This document shows positions 7,900-16,560 of a stretch of DNA of 64,000 nt, piece by piece. Each line of letters begins with the position of its first letter. Within the stretch, counting starts at the first letter, position 1. The DNA lies in assembly GCA_965200895.1 (NCBI GenBank), contig CBDAVM010000001.1, positions 2,728,001 to 2,792,000 of the forward strand, read 5' to 3'. This stretch comes from WTFV01 sp965200895. GTDB lineage: Bacteria > Acidobacteriota > Vicinamibacteria > Vicinamibacterales > UBA8438. A program made the position numbers and the translations under genes. The notes below the pieces were generated by a model. The model was not told the DNA's origin. It saw only the letters and a program-made list of their open reading frames with translations, and did not search any database.

Positions 7900-9564
7900 T
7901 CAGGCGAGCGATTCGGTAGTCCCCTGTGTGCAGAGCCGGTGCTGGTGGGCGGCGGCGACGAAGTGGGCGAAGAGCGGGTGCGGGGCCAGCGGCTTCGACT
8001 GGAACTCCGGATGGAACTGCACCGCGACGAACCAGGGGTGGTCCGGCAGCTCGATGGCCTCGACGAACCTGCCGTCCGGAGAGCGGCCGGAGACGACCAG
8101 CCCGGCGGCGGTCAGCGGGGACTCGTAGGCGGGGTTGAACTCGTAGCGGTGGCGGTGCCGCTCCGAGAGGGAGACCTTCCCGTAGGCCTCGCGCAGCACC
8201 GTGCCGGGAGCCGCTTCACACGGGTAGCTGCCGAGCCGCATCGTGCCCCCGAGGTCGTCCACGCCGAGCAGGTCCCGCAGCTTGTAGATGACCTTGTTGC
8301 GCGTGTCGGGGTTGCATTCGGTCGAGTCGGCGTCGTCGATGCCGCAGACGTTGCGGGCGAACTCGACGGCGGCCCACTGGAAGCCGTAGCAGATCCCGAA
8401 GTACGGAATCCCGCGCCGGCGCGCCACCCCCGCCGCGCGCAGCATGCCGCGGCTGCCCCGGCGCCCGAACCCGCCCGGCACGAGAACCCCGTCCGCCTCG
8501 CGGAGCGGGTCGTCGCCGTCGTCGGCCTCGAGGGCCTCGGCCTCCACCCACTCGATGCGCACGTGCAACCGCTGTGCGAAACCGGCGTGCGAGAGCGCTT
8601 CGTTGAGGCTCTTGTAGGAGTCCTCGTACCCCACGTACTTGCCGACGACGTGAACGGTGACCTCGTCGGCGGGGTTGCGGATGCGTTCGACCAGCTCCTC
8701 CCACGCCTCCATGCGCCGCTCGGTGGTCGACGGCAGCCCCAGCCGCCGCAGCACGATGCGGTCGATGCCCTCGTCGGACAGGGCCAGCGGCACCTCGTAG
8801 ATGCTGTCGACGTCGCGCGCGGTGATGACGGCCTCCTCGTCCACGTCGCAGAACAGCGCGATCTTGCGGCGCAGGTCCCGGGGAAGCGCCCGGTCGGTGC
8901 GGCACAGCAGGATGTCGGGCTGGATGCCCAGCGAGCGCAGGTCGCGGACGCTGTGCTGCGTCGGCTTGGTCTTCAACTCGCCGGCGGCGCCGATGAACGG
9001 CACCAGCGTCAGGTGCACGTAGAGCGTGTGGTCGCGTCCGAGGTCCTGACGCAACTGGCGGATGGCCTCCAGATACGGCTGGCTCTCGATGTCGCCGACG
9101 GTGCCGCCGACCTCGATCAGCACGATGTCGATGCCGCCCTGTCGGGCGACCACCTGCATGGCGTCCTTGATCTCGTCCGTGATGTGCGGGATCACCTGCA
9201 CCGTGCGGCCCAGGTAGTCGCCCCGGCGCTCCTTCTGGATCACCGACAGGTAGATCTTGCCGGTCGTCCAGTTGTGGTTGCGCGTCGTCACCGTGTTCGT
9301 GAAGCGCTCGTAGTGCCCGAGGTCGAGGTCCGTCTCGGCGCCGTCGGTGGTGACGTACACCTCCCCGTGCTGATACGGGCTCATCGTCCCCGGATCCACG
9401 TTCACGTAGGGGTCGAACTTCTGCAGCGTGACGCGGTAGCCGTGTCCTTCGAGCAGTGCGCCGATGGAGGCGGCGGCCAGCCCCTTGCCGAGCGAGGAGA
9501 CGACGCCGCCGGTGATGAAGATGTACTTGACGGGGTGGGGGGTCGGATCCGGGCGGTCAGGCAT
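7900..9564 (-). CDS. pyrG: CTP synthase (glutamine-hydrolysing)
   Basis: PyrG aminates UTP to CTP with glutamine and ATP; here the CTP would also feed CMP-Kdo formation. The 554-residue protein has the N-terminal synthetase domain (FITGGVVSSLGKGLAAASIG, LQKFDPYVNVDPGTM, YQHGEVYVTTDGAETDLDLG) and a C-terminal class I glutamine amidotransferase domain with nucleophile Cys392 in GICYGFQWA and the His-Glu pair in FHPEF. Its ATG at 9564 overlaps the kdsB stop by 8 bases, implying coupled translation. Association of pyrG with kds genes is common in Gram-negative bacteria. Confidence 0.97.
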   Translation of the reverse strand: MPDRPDPTPHPVKYIFITGGVVSSLGKGLAAASIGALLEGHGYRVTLQKFDPYVNVDPGTMSPYQHGEVYVTTDGAETDLDLGHYERFTNTVTTRNHNWTTGKIYLSVIQKERRGDYLGRTVQVIPHITDEIKDAMQVVARQGGIDIVLIEVGGTVGDIESQPYLEAIRQLRQDLGRDHTLYVHLTLVPFIGAAGELKTKPTQHSVRDLRSLGIQPDILLCRTDRALPRDLRRKIALFCDVDEEAVITARDVDSIYEVPLALSDEGIDRIVLRRLGLPSTTERRMEAWEELVERIRNPADEVTVHVVGKYVGYEDSYKSLNEALSHAGFAQRLHVRIEWVEAEALEADDGDDPLREADGVLVPGGFGRRGSRGMLRAAGVARRRGIPYFGICYGFQWAAVEFARNVCGIDDADSTECNPDTRNKVIYKLRDLLGVDDLGGTMRLGSYPCEAAPGTVLREAYGKVSLSERHRHRYEFNPAYESPLTAAGLVVSGRSPDGRFVEAIELPDHPWFVAVQFHPEFQSKPLAPHPLFAHFVAAAHQHRLCTQGTTESLA

Positions 9565-10348
9565 GCGCGGGCTCGGGTGCGACCAGGTGGCGGACCCGCT
9601 CGAGGTCGGCGGGCGTGTCGACGCCGATCGGGGCCTCGTCGGTGGCGACGGTCCCGATGCGGTAGCCCGATTCGAGCGCCCGGAGCTGTTCGAGGCGTTC
9701 GAGACGCTCCAGCGGCGTGGGCGGGATCCGGGCCAGCTCGAGCAGACAGGCGCGCCGGTAGGCGTAGAGTCCGATGTGCCGGTGGCCGAGCGTCCTGCGC
9801 TCCGGTGCCGCCTCGCGCGCATGCGGGACGGGCGCACGCGAGAAGTACAGGGCGTCGCCCCGCGCGTCGACGACCACCTTGACCACGTGCGGGTCCGCCA
9901 GGGTCGCCGGATCGGTGATCGGGCAGCGGGCCGTGGCGATTCCCAGCCCGGGGTCTGCGGCGAGCGCACCGACCACGGCCTCGATGAGCGCCGGCGGCAT
10001 GAGCGGCTCGTCGCCCTGGAGGTTGACGACGATATCGCTGGTCAACCGGCGGGCGACCTCGGCGAGCCGGTCGCTGCCCGTCGGGTGATCGGGGCGGGTG
10101 AGCCACGCTTCGCCCCCGAACGCCGCGACGGCGTCGGCGATGCGCCGGTCGTCGGTGGCGACGAGGATGCGCTCGACGCCCGGCGCCTTCGCCGCGCAGC
10201 GATGCACGTGTTCGATCATCGGCCGCCCGCCGAGGTCGAGCAGCGGCTTGCCCGGCAGCCGGGTCGAACCGTAACGCGCCGGAATGACGACAGTGGTAGT
10301 GGAAAAGGTGGCCGCCGCCCGCGCCGCGATCGGCACAGCAGGGTGCAC
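9557..10348 (-). CDS. kdsB: CMP-Kdo synthetase (3-deoxy-manno-octulosonate cytidylyltransferase)
   Basis: KdsB activates Kdo with CTP to CMP-Kdo for lipid A core assembly. The nucleotidyltransferase signature VVIPARYGSTRLPGKPL lies near the N-terminus, followed by VATDDRRI, NLQGDEPLM and a C-terminal GVDTPADLERVR. No start codon exists closer to the first motif than the GTG at 10348, which gives 263 residues; another GTG lies at 10363. The chosen GTG is preceded by a TAATAT box 5 bases upstream and no Shine-Dalgarno, which fits leaderless translation. It is first in the minus-strand Kdo cluster and overlaps pyrG. Confidence 0.94.
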   Translation of the reverse strand: MHPAVPIAARAAATFSTTTVVIPARYGSTRLPGKPLLDLGGRPMIEHVHRCAAKAPGVERILVATDDRRIADAVAAFGGEAWLTRPDHPTGSDRLAEVARRLTSDIVVNLQGDEPLMPPALIEAVVGALAADPGLGIATARCPITDPATLADPHVVKVVVDARGDALYFSRAPVPHAREAAPERRTLGHRHIGLYAYRRACLLELARIPPTPLERLERLEQLRALESGYRIGTVATDEAPIGVDTPADLERVRHLVAPEPAHA

Positions 10349-10353
10349 GGCGA

Positions 10354-10359
10354 ATATTA
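10354..10359 (-). promoter_or_regulatory. -10-like box (TAATAT) just upstream of kdsB
   Basis: TAATAT on the minus strand ends 5 bases before the kdsB GTG, the same geometry as at kdsA. No convincing -35 is visible. It would drive the whole Kdo cluster. Confidence 0.4.
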
Positions 10360-10543
10360 CCACGCCGGCCGGCAATCCGTACAGGGGGGCAGCCCGACCA
10401 TCGTCGCCTGCGGCTCCGATGCCGCCCGACCGGGCCTGACCGGGAGCCCGCGCCGTTCCTGCGGCGCAGACTCCCAGGAAGGCCGTGCCGGTGTCACCCG
10501 CCGGGGCCGCCGCGAAGTACGGTAGTCTCATGCATCAGACAGC

Positions 10544-11098
10544 ATGTCGATGTCGTCGCCACGCATTGCAATGCTCGCCGTTGGAGGCGCTCTCGTGGCG
10601 GCGTGGCTCGCCGCCGCGACCACCGCACCGACCGAGCCAGTCGCTGCGCCCGCGCCGCCGCCGGTCGCTCCCGCCGGCCCGGGAGCCGCGCCGCCCTCGA
10701 CGGCGGCAGCGGATCTGGCCGCGGACATGGAGCGTTTGCGCAAGCGGCTGGCCGAAGCGCCCGCGCTCCGCATGAGCCCTCGCAATCCATTCTCCCTCGC
10801 GCCACCTCCACCGCCGCCGCGTCCGGAGACGCTCGCTCCGCCGTCCCGGTCCGCGGCTCCGTTCACCTCCCGCAGACCGCGGGCGAGCCGACCGGCGGTG
10901 CAACTCATCGGCATCGCGACAGCGGATTCGGAAGACGGCTCCGAGCGGACGGGCATCCTGACCACGCGTGGCGGGGAGGTGCTGCTGGTTCGCAGCGGAG
11001 ATCGCGTTCCCGGCGGGTACCGCGTCGACGCCGTGGGGCCGTCGAGCGTGATCCTCGTCGACGGGGGCGGGGCGAGCCATCGCATCACCCTCCCGTAG
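10544..11098 (+). CDS. Proline-rich envelope protein with a PilP/GspC-like C-terminal domain
   Basis: This 184-residue protein starts with a hydrophobic segment (about residues 9-26) that could be a signal or membrane anchor. A Pro/Ala-rich linker follows, then a short helical region (about 58-72), an RNPFSLAP motif, and a beta-rich C-terminus beginning at VQLIGIATA and ending in RITLP. The RNPF motif followed by a small domain with LVRSGDRVPGGYRVDAVG resembles inner-membrane secretion or pilus proteins such as GspC and PilP; this is pattern similarity only. No other secretion gene is nearby. The ATG at 10544 lacks a clear ribosome-binding site and 10550 is possible. Confidence 0.6.
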   Translation: MSMSSPRIAMLAVGGALVAAWLAAATTAPTEPVAAPAPPPVAPAGPGAAPPSTAAADLAADMERLRKRLAEAPALRMSPRNPFSLAPPPPPPRPETLAPPSRSAAPFTSRRPRASRPAVQLIGIATADSEDGSERTGILTTRGGEVLLVRSGDRVPGGYRVDAVGPSSVILVDGGGASHRITLP

Positions 11099-11105
11099 CG
11101 CCCCC

Positions 11106-11129
11106 AAACGCCTCGCAGGCTCGGCGTTT
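11106..11129. terminator. Hairpin between convergent genes
   Basis: AAACGCC (11106-11112) and GGCGTTT (11123-11129) form a perfect 7-bp stem with a 10-base loop. It lies in the 66-base gap between the proline-rich gene and serA, with A and T runs at its ends that could serve both directions. Confidence 0.5.
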
Positions 11130-11164
11130 CGGCCCAGTCCCCCACTCCACGGCCGATACGGACG

Positions 11165-12772
11165 TCACAGCCTGATCAGGGCGGCCGAATCGATCGCCGT
11201 GATCCCGCGAATCTCCTGCAGTACGTGGTGGGTCACCTCGGGCTCCGCGTGGTGCGCCGCTTCCGCCGGGCCGCGCGCGCCGACGCGCACCACGCCGACT
11301 GCTCCGCCCGCCCCGCGGCCGAGCGCGAAGGTGGCGATGTTGATGCCGTGTCGACCGAGGATGGAGCCGACCTCCCCGATCACGCCGGGCTGGTCGCGGT
11401 TGCGGACCACGATCAGGGCGCCTTCGAGCGGCGCCTCGACCTCGACCCCGTCGAGCCGCACCAGACGCGGTTGTTCGGGCTCGAACACGGCGCCCTCGGC
11501 CCACAGCTCGCCCGCGCCCGTGTGCAGCTTCAGCGACATGAGGCTGGTGAAGTTCCGTGGGCGCGAGCTGCGCGATTCGATGACCTCCAGACCGCGCTGT
11601 TCGGCTGCCGTGCGGGCATTGACGAGTGTGACCTCCTGTGACAGCACCTGTCCGAGGAGACCGACGAGGGTGGCGCTCACCAGCATCTCGTGCGGTTCGT
11701 CGGCGAGCCTGCCGTAGTAGCGCAGGCCGAGGCCGGCGATCGGACTCTGCGCAAGCTGGCCGAGGAGGCTGCCCAGGCGTTCCGCCAGCACCAGATACGG
11801 GCGCAGGGCTCGCAGCTCGTCGGGGGCGATGGAGGGATAGTTGACGGCGTTGCGGGCGAATCCCGACTGGAGGTACTCGCGCACGCCGGTCGCCGCCTCG
11901 AGACCGACGAGTTGCTGGGCCTCGGCGGTCGCCCCCCCGATGTGCGGCGTCGCGATGACCTGCGGCAGGCCGGTCAGGGCGGTGTCCGGCGGCGGCTCCT
12001 GACGGAAGACATCGAGCGCCGCGCCGGCCACGCGACCCTCGCGGATCGCCGCAGCCAGCGCCGCCTCGTCCACGAGGTCGCCGCGCGCCGTGTTGATGAT
12101 GCGTACACCCCGGCGGCAGCGCGCCAGAAGTTCCCGGTTCAGAAGGTTGCGGGTCGCTGCATTCGATGGGAGGTGCAGGGTGATGAAGTCCGCCCGCTCG
12201 ACCAGCGCGTGCAGGGCGATCAGCTCGATGCCGAGGTCAACGGCCATCTGCGCGGCGATGAAGGGATCGTGGGCGACGACCACCATGTCGAAAGCGAGCG
12301 CCCGCCGCACGACCTCCCGCCCGATGCGGCCGAGGCCGACCACGCCGAGCGTCTTGCCTCGCAGCTCGGAGCCCCGCAGGCTCTTCTTGCACCAGTGCCC
12401 GGCCTTCATCTGGGCGTCGGCGAGGGCGACGGAGCGGGCCGAGGCGAGCATCAGGGCGAACACGTGCTCGGCGACGCTGACGCTGTTCGCGCCGGGTGCG
12501 TTCAGCACGACGACGCCACGGTCGCTGGCGGCCTCGATGTCGACGTTGTCCACACCGGTACCGGCGCGGGCGACCACCCGGAGCCGGGGCGCGCCGGCGA
12601 GCAGCTCGGCCGTGACCGTCGTGGCGCTGCGTATGATGAGGGCGTCGGCGTCGCCCAGGTCGGCGCGCAGTTCGGCCGGAGAGCGTCCTGTCCGCGTGTC
12701 CACCGTCCATCCCTCGGCCTCGAGCAGGGACACGGCGGCCGCCGGGAGGGTGTCCGGGATCACAATCTTCAT
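11165..12772 (-). CDS. serA: D-3-phosphoglycerate dehydrogenase
   Basis: SerA oxidises 3-phosphoglycerate with NAD, the first step of serine synthesis, in the cytoplasm. The 535-residue protein has the substrate domain, the nucleotide-binding loop GVVGLGRIGREV, the NTARGDLVDEAAL strand with catalytic Arg, the HIGGATAEAQ segment with catalytic His, an intervening domain, and a C-terminal ACT domain beginning near VVRNRDQPGVIGEVG. This is the long three-domain form found in many bacteria. The ATG at 12772 starts exactly at the conserved MKIVIPD; longer upstream frames are not protein-like. It is divergent from icd. Confidence 0.96.
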   Translation of the reverse strand: MKIVIPDTLPAAAVSLLEAEGWTVDTRTGRSPAELRADLGDADALIIRSATTVTAELLAGAPRLRVVARAGTGVDNVDIEAASDRGVVVLNAPGANSVSVAEHVFALMLASARSVALADAQMKAGHWCKKSLRGSELRGKTLGVVGLGRIGREVVRRALAFDMVVVAHDPFIAAQMAVDLGIELIALHALVERADFITLHLPSNAATRNLLNRELLARCRRGVRIINTARGDLVDEAALAAAIREGRVAGAALDVFRQEPPPDTALTGLPQVIATPHIGGATAEAQQLVGLEAATGVREYLQSGFARNAVNYPSIAPDELRALRPYLVLAERLGSLLGQLAQSPIAGLGLRYYGRLADEPHEMLVSATLVGLLGQVLSQEVTLVNARTAAEQRGLEVIESRSSRPRNFTSLMSLKLHTGAGELWAEGAVFEPEQPRLVRLDGVEVEAPLEGALIVVRNRDQPGVIGEVGSILGRHGINIATFALGRGAGGAVGVVRVGARGPAEAAHHAEPEVTHHVLQEIRGITAIDSAALIRL

Positions 12773-13058
12773 GAGTCTGGCTAGGCCGGCGCGGAACGCG
12801 TAACCACCTTTACAGTACAATAACGCCGAAGCTTGGCGTCGGTTGGCCGCTGTCCGGGAAGGCATCCGCACCAGGATGGTGCAAGTCGCTGGAGCGGGCC
12901 GGAGGACGCGGGTCGCCCTCGCCTGATGAACGATTCTTCCACAAGGTTTCCACGGTTTCTGTTGACTATCCCGGAGCGGGCCGCAGGGAACGGATCTGCT
13001 GGCCCCAGGCGGTCCTTCCATGGGTGCGTCCCGTGGCCAGCGGCCGAGACTGCGCATC
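12773..13058. other. Divergent serA-icd spacer with a structured-leader candidate
   Basis: This 286-base region holds no gene. On the plus strand a TACAAT lies at about 12817-12822. It is followed by inverted repeats ACGCC/GGCGT (about 12824-12840) and a perfect hairpin GCACCA-GGA-TGGTGC (12868-12882). The bases just before that hairpin read GGGAAGGC, and those after it contain an AGTC...GGAGC...GGCC pattern loosely like the 3' half of cobalamin riboswitches. The 5' half of such an element is not seen. A TTGACT occurs further down near 12962. Confidence 0.4.
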
Positions 13059-14285
13059 ATGCCCGAATTCACGAATCTGGTTCCCCCCACCGAAGGCACG
13101 GCCATCACCCGCGGGCGCGACGGTGCGCTGGTCGTACCCGACCATCCCGTCATTCCGTTCATCGAGGGCGACGGCATCGGCCGCGACATCTGGCGCGCGT
13201 CGGTGCGGGTCTTCGATGCAGCGGTGAAGAAGGCGTTCGGCGACCGGAAGCGCGTCGTCTGGTTCGAGGTCCTGGCCGGCGAGAAGGCGAAGGAGCGGAC
13301 CGGCGAGTGGCTCCCTGCGGATACGCTCGAGGCGGCGAAAGCCTACCGGGTCGCGATCAAGGGCCCGCTCACCACGCCCGTCGGCGGCGGCATCCGTAGT
13401 CTGAACGTGTCGATCCGGCAGTTGCTCGACCTCTACGCCTGCGTACGCCCCGTGCGGTACTTCGCCGGCACTCCATCGCCGGTGCGCCATCCGGAGCACA
13501 TGGACCTCGTCATCTTCCGGGAGAACACCGAGGACGTCTACGCCGGAATCGAGTGGGAGCAGGGATCATCGCAGGCGGAGCAGCTCCTCGACTACCTGTC
13601 GACGTCCTTCGGCAAGCGGATCCGGCGCGATTCGGGCATCGGGATCAAGCCGATTTCGATCACCGGCAGCAAGCGGCTGGTTCGCAAGGCGGTCCAGTAC
13701 GCCATCGACAACGGTCGCAGGAGTGTGACGCTCGTCCACAAGGGGAACATCATGAAGTTCACCGAGGGAGCGTTCCGCGACTGGGGCTACGAGCTGGCGA
13801 AGGAGGAGTTCGGAGACCGCACCATCGGCGAGTGGGACGGCGAGCCGAACGGGCGGATCGTGATGAAGGACCGTATCGCCGACAGCATGCTGCAGCAGAT
13901 CCTGACGCGCACGGCCGAGTACGATGTCATCGCCACCACGAATCTGAACGGCGACTACCTGTCGGACGCCTGCGCGGCGCAGGTCGGCGGCCTCGGCCTC
14001 GCCCCGGGCGCCAACATCGGCGACGAGGTCGGATTCTTCGAGGCGACCCACGGTACCGCGCCGAAATACGCCGACAAGGACGTCATCAACCCCAGCTCCG
14101 TCATCCTGTCGGGCGCCATGATGTTCCGTTACATGGGGTGGCGCGAGGTGGCGGCGAGCATCGAGGACGGCATCGAGCGCACCATTCGACAGAAGACGGT
14201 GACATACGATCTGGAGCGCCTCATGGAGGGTGCCACGAAGCTGAGGACGTCGGAGTTCGCGGACGCCGTCATCGCGAACATGTAA
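13059..14285 (+). CDS. icd: Isocitrate dehydrogenase (probably NADP-dependent)
   Basis: Icd oxidises isocitrate to 2-oxoglutarate. The 408-residue protein resembles E. coli Icd: IPFIEGDGIGRDIW near residue 35, the substrate loop GIRSLNVSIRQLLDLYACVR with the regulatory Ser position conserved, IFRENTEDVYAGIE, GNIMKFTEGAFRDWGYELA, and ATHGTAPKYADKDVINPSS near the C-terminus. The internal ATG at 13059 gives a family-like N-terminus; the frame is open to an ATG at 13020. Neither has a good Shine-Dalgarno. It opens the TCA block and is followed 22 bases later by mdh. Cofactor preference is inferred from family resemblance. Confidence 0.95.
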   Translation: MPEFTNLVPPTEGTAITRGRDGALVVPDHPVIPFIEGDGIGRDIWRASVRVFDAAVKKAFGDRKRVVWFEVLAGEKAKERTGEWLPADTLEAAKAYRVAIKGPLTTPVGGGIRSLNVSIRQLLDLYACVRPVRYFAGTPSPVRHPEHMDLVIFRENTEDVYAGIEWEQGSSQAEQLLDYLSTSFGKRIRRDSGIGIKPISITGSKRLVRKAVQYAIDNGRRSVTLVHKGNIMKFTEGAFRDWGYELAKEEFGDRTIGEWDGEPNGRIVMKDRIADSMLQQILTRTAEYDVIATTNLNGDYLSDACAAQVGGLGLAPGANIGDEVGFFEATHGTAPKYADKDVINPSSVILSGAMMFRYMGWREVAASIEDGIERTIRQKTVTYDLERLMEGATKLRTSEFADAVIANM

Positions 14286-14307
14286 GAAGAGTTGGAGCAG
14301 GATCAGC

Positions 14308-15237
14308 ATGAATCGCAAGGTCTCGATTATCGGTTCGGGTAACGTCGGCGCCACCGCCGCACGCAGCATAGCGGACAAGGAGCTCGCCGACGTGGTCATC
14401 CTCGACATCCTCGATGGGGTGCCGCAGGGCAAGGGGCTCGATATGCTCGAGGCCTGCCCGGTCGAGGGCTCGGACGCTCGCGTGCTGGGCACGAACGACT
14501 ACGCCGACACGGCCGGGTCGGACATCGTCGTGATCACGGCGGGGCTGGCGCGCAAGCCGGGCATGAGCCGCGACGATCTGCTGACGAAGAACTGCGCGAT
14601 CATCACGAGCGTGACCGAACAGGTGATACAGCACTCTCCGAACTGCATCATCATGCCGGTCACCAATCCGCTGGATGCGATGGCGCAGGTCGTGTACCGC
14701 AAGAGCGGCCTGCCGCGCGAGCGCGTGATCGGCATGGCCGGGGTGCTCGATTCGGCGCGCATGCGCGCCTTCATCGCGCAGGAGCTGGACGTGTCCGTCG
14801 AGAACACGCACGCGTTCGTCCTCGGCGGACACGGCGACACGATGGTGCCGCTCCCGCGTTATTCCACCGTTGCCGGGATCCCGGTGACCGAGCTGCTCGA
14901 CCGGGAGAGGGTCGATGCCATCGTGCATCGCACGGCGCATGGCGGCGCCGAGATCGTCAAGCTGCTCGGCACCGGCAGCGCCTACTACGCGCCCGGCTCG
15001 GCGGTGGTCGAGATGGTCGAGGCGGTGCTCAAGGACAAGAAGAAAATCCTGCCGTGCTCGGTCTTCCTCCAGGGTGAGTACGGCATTCACGGGCTCTTCG
15101 TCGGGGTGCCGTGCAAGCTGGGAGCGAACGGTCTGGAGAAGATCATCGAGATCGAACTGACCGGGGATGAGAACGCGGCGCTGAGGAAGTCGGCGGCCGC
15201 GGTGCAGGAGCTCGTGCAGGTCATAGACATGTCCTGA
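14308..15237 (+). CDS. mdh: Malate dehydrogenase (LDH-like)
   Basis: Mdh interconverts malate and oxaloacetate with NAD. The 309-residue protein has the Rossmann loop IIGSGNVGAT, the mobile-loop RKPGMSRDDLL with substrate-binding arginines, PVTNPLDAM, and the catalytic His in LGGHGDTMVPLP. It belongs to the LDH-like malate dehydrogenases common outside the Proteobacteria; the Arg-containing loop (ARKPGM) favours malate over lactate. A GGAG lies upstream of the ATG. It is co-directional with icd at a 22-base distance and with sucCD, consistent with a TCA operon. Confidence 0.96.
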   Translation: MNRKVSIIGSGNVGATAARSIADKELADVVILDILDGVPQGKGLDMLEACPVEGSDARVLGTNDYADTAGSDIVVITAGLARKPGMSRDDLLTKNCAIITSVTEQVIQHSPNCIIMPVTNPLDAMAQVVYRKSGLPRERVIGMAGVLDSARMRAFIAQELDVSVENTHAFVLGGHGDTMVPLPRYSTVAGIPVTELLDRERVDAIVHRTAHGGAEIVKLLGTGSAYYAPGSAVVEMVEAVLKDKKKILPCSVFLQGEYGIHGLFVGVPCKLGANGLEKIIEIELTGDENAALRKSAAAVQELVQVIDMS

Positions 15238-15384
15238 TGCACGGAATCGCGGATCCTGCCTGCCCGTGAGGGGACTCCCGGGTCGCCAGCCCCTTGCTCC
15301 TGGTGCGGAGGGTGCGTCGTCCCCGGGCGGGGCGCCGCGGGAGCCTGCCGTCATGATTTCCACCCATTCCGGAATGCCGGCCCA

Positions 15385-16545
15385 GTGAAGATCCACGAAT
15401 ACCAGGCCAAGAAGCTTCTGGCGACGGCCGGGGTGCCCGTTCCCCGCGGCGGGGCGGCGTTCACGGTCGCCGAGGCGCGCGCCGTCGCCGAACGCCTCGG
15501 TGGGCGCGTGGTGGTCAAGGCCCAGATTCATGCCGGCGGCCGGGGCAAGGGAGGCGGGGTCCAGGTGGTCTCCGACGCTGTCGAGGCCGAACGCGCCGCC
15601 GAGGCGATGCTCGGCATGACGCTGGTCACCGCGCAGACCGGTCCCGCCGGGCGGCGGGTGGGACGTCTGCTGATCGAGGAGGGGCTCGAACTCGATCGCG
15701 AGTTGTACGTCGGGCTCGTCATCGACCGTGCACTCGCGCGACCGGTGTTGATGGCGAGCCGGGCCGGCGGGATGGAAATCGAGCAGGTAGCCGCCGAGAC
15801 GCCGGAACTCATCCTCAGGGAGGCACTGGATCCGGTGGCCGGCCTGTTGCCGTTCCAGGCCCGCCGGCTGGCTGTCGGTCTCGGTCTCGAGCCGCCCGTT
15901 GCCGGCCGTTCAGCCGCCGTGATGCTGGCGGCCTCGCAGGCGTTTCGGGACCTCGACGCCTCGCTCGTCGAGATCAATCCGTTGGTCGTGACGACGGGCG
16001 GGGACGTGCTGGCGCTGGACGCCAAGGTGAACCTGGACGACAACGCCCTTTTTCGGCATCCCGAGTTGCGGGATCTGCGGGACACGACGGAAGAAGAGGA
16101 GCTGGAGGTCGAAGCGTCCAGGCACGCCCTGAGCTACGTACGGCTCGACGGTCGCATCGGGTGCATGGTCAACGGCGCCGGTCTGGCGATGGCCACGATG
16201 GACATCATTCACTTGGCAGGCGGGGCGCCGGCCAACTTCCTTGATGTCGGCGGAGGTGCGAACGCCGACCAGATCCGGAATGCGTTCCGGATTCTCCTGG
16301 CCGACCCCAACGTGACCGCCGTGCTCATCAACATCTTCGGCGGCATTCTGCGCTGCGACGTGCTGGCCGAGGGCGTCATCGCGGCGGTCCGCGAGCTGGG
16401 GGTCGAGCTGCCCGTGGTCATCCGCATGGAGGGCACCAACGTCGAGGCGGGCAGGAGGATGCTGGACGAGAGCGGTCTGAACTTCACGACGGCCGGCACG
16501 ATGAGCGAGGCGGCCGAGCGCGTGGTGACGCTTGCCGCCGGCTGA
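15385..16545 (+). CDS. sucC: Succinyl-CoA synthetase, beta subunit (ATP-grasp)
   Basis: SucC with SucD converts succinyl-CoA to succinate with nucleotide phosphorylation. The 386-residue protein begins MKIHEYQAKKLL at a GTG, has the ATP-grasp loop AGGRGKGGGV, LVEINPLVV, and a C-terminal CoA-ligase domain with NGAGLAMATMDII, FLDVGGGA and INIFGGILRCDVLAEG. Length is normal. It lies 147 bases after mdh and 15 bases before sucD. Use of ATP or GTP cannot be told from the sequence by eye. Confidence 0.97.
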   Translation: MKIHEYQAKKLLATAGVPVPRGGAAFTVAEARAVAERLGGRVVVKAQIHAGGRGKGGGVQVVSDAVEAERAAEAMLGMTLVTAQTGPAGRRVGRLLIEEGLELDRELYVGLVIDRALARPVLMASRAGGMEIEQVAAETPELILREALDPVAGLLPFQARRLAVGLGLEPPVAGRSAAVMLAASQAFRDLDASLVEINPLVVTTGGDVLALDAKVNLDDNALFRHPELRDLRDTTEEEELEVEASRHALSYVRLDGRIGCMVNGAGLAMATMDIIHLAGGAPANFLDVGGGANADQIRNAFRILLADPNVTAVLINIFGGILRCDVLAEGVIAAVRELGVELPVVIRMEGTNVEAGRRMLDESGLNFTTAGTMSEAAERVVTLAAG

Positions 16546-16560
16546 GGTCAGGACGGGATC

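Noticed and set aside
12936..12970. TTCCACAAGG and TTTCCACGG before icd as DnaA boxes
   Set aside because: They do not match the TTATNCACA consensus and there is only this pair, with no other origin features.
13020..13058. Earlier ATG for icd at 13020
   Set aside because: The extra 13 residues are Arg-rich and unlike the family N-terminus; length with the later ATG fits known isocitrate dehydrogenases. Kept as a possible alternative only.
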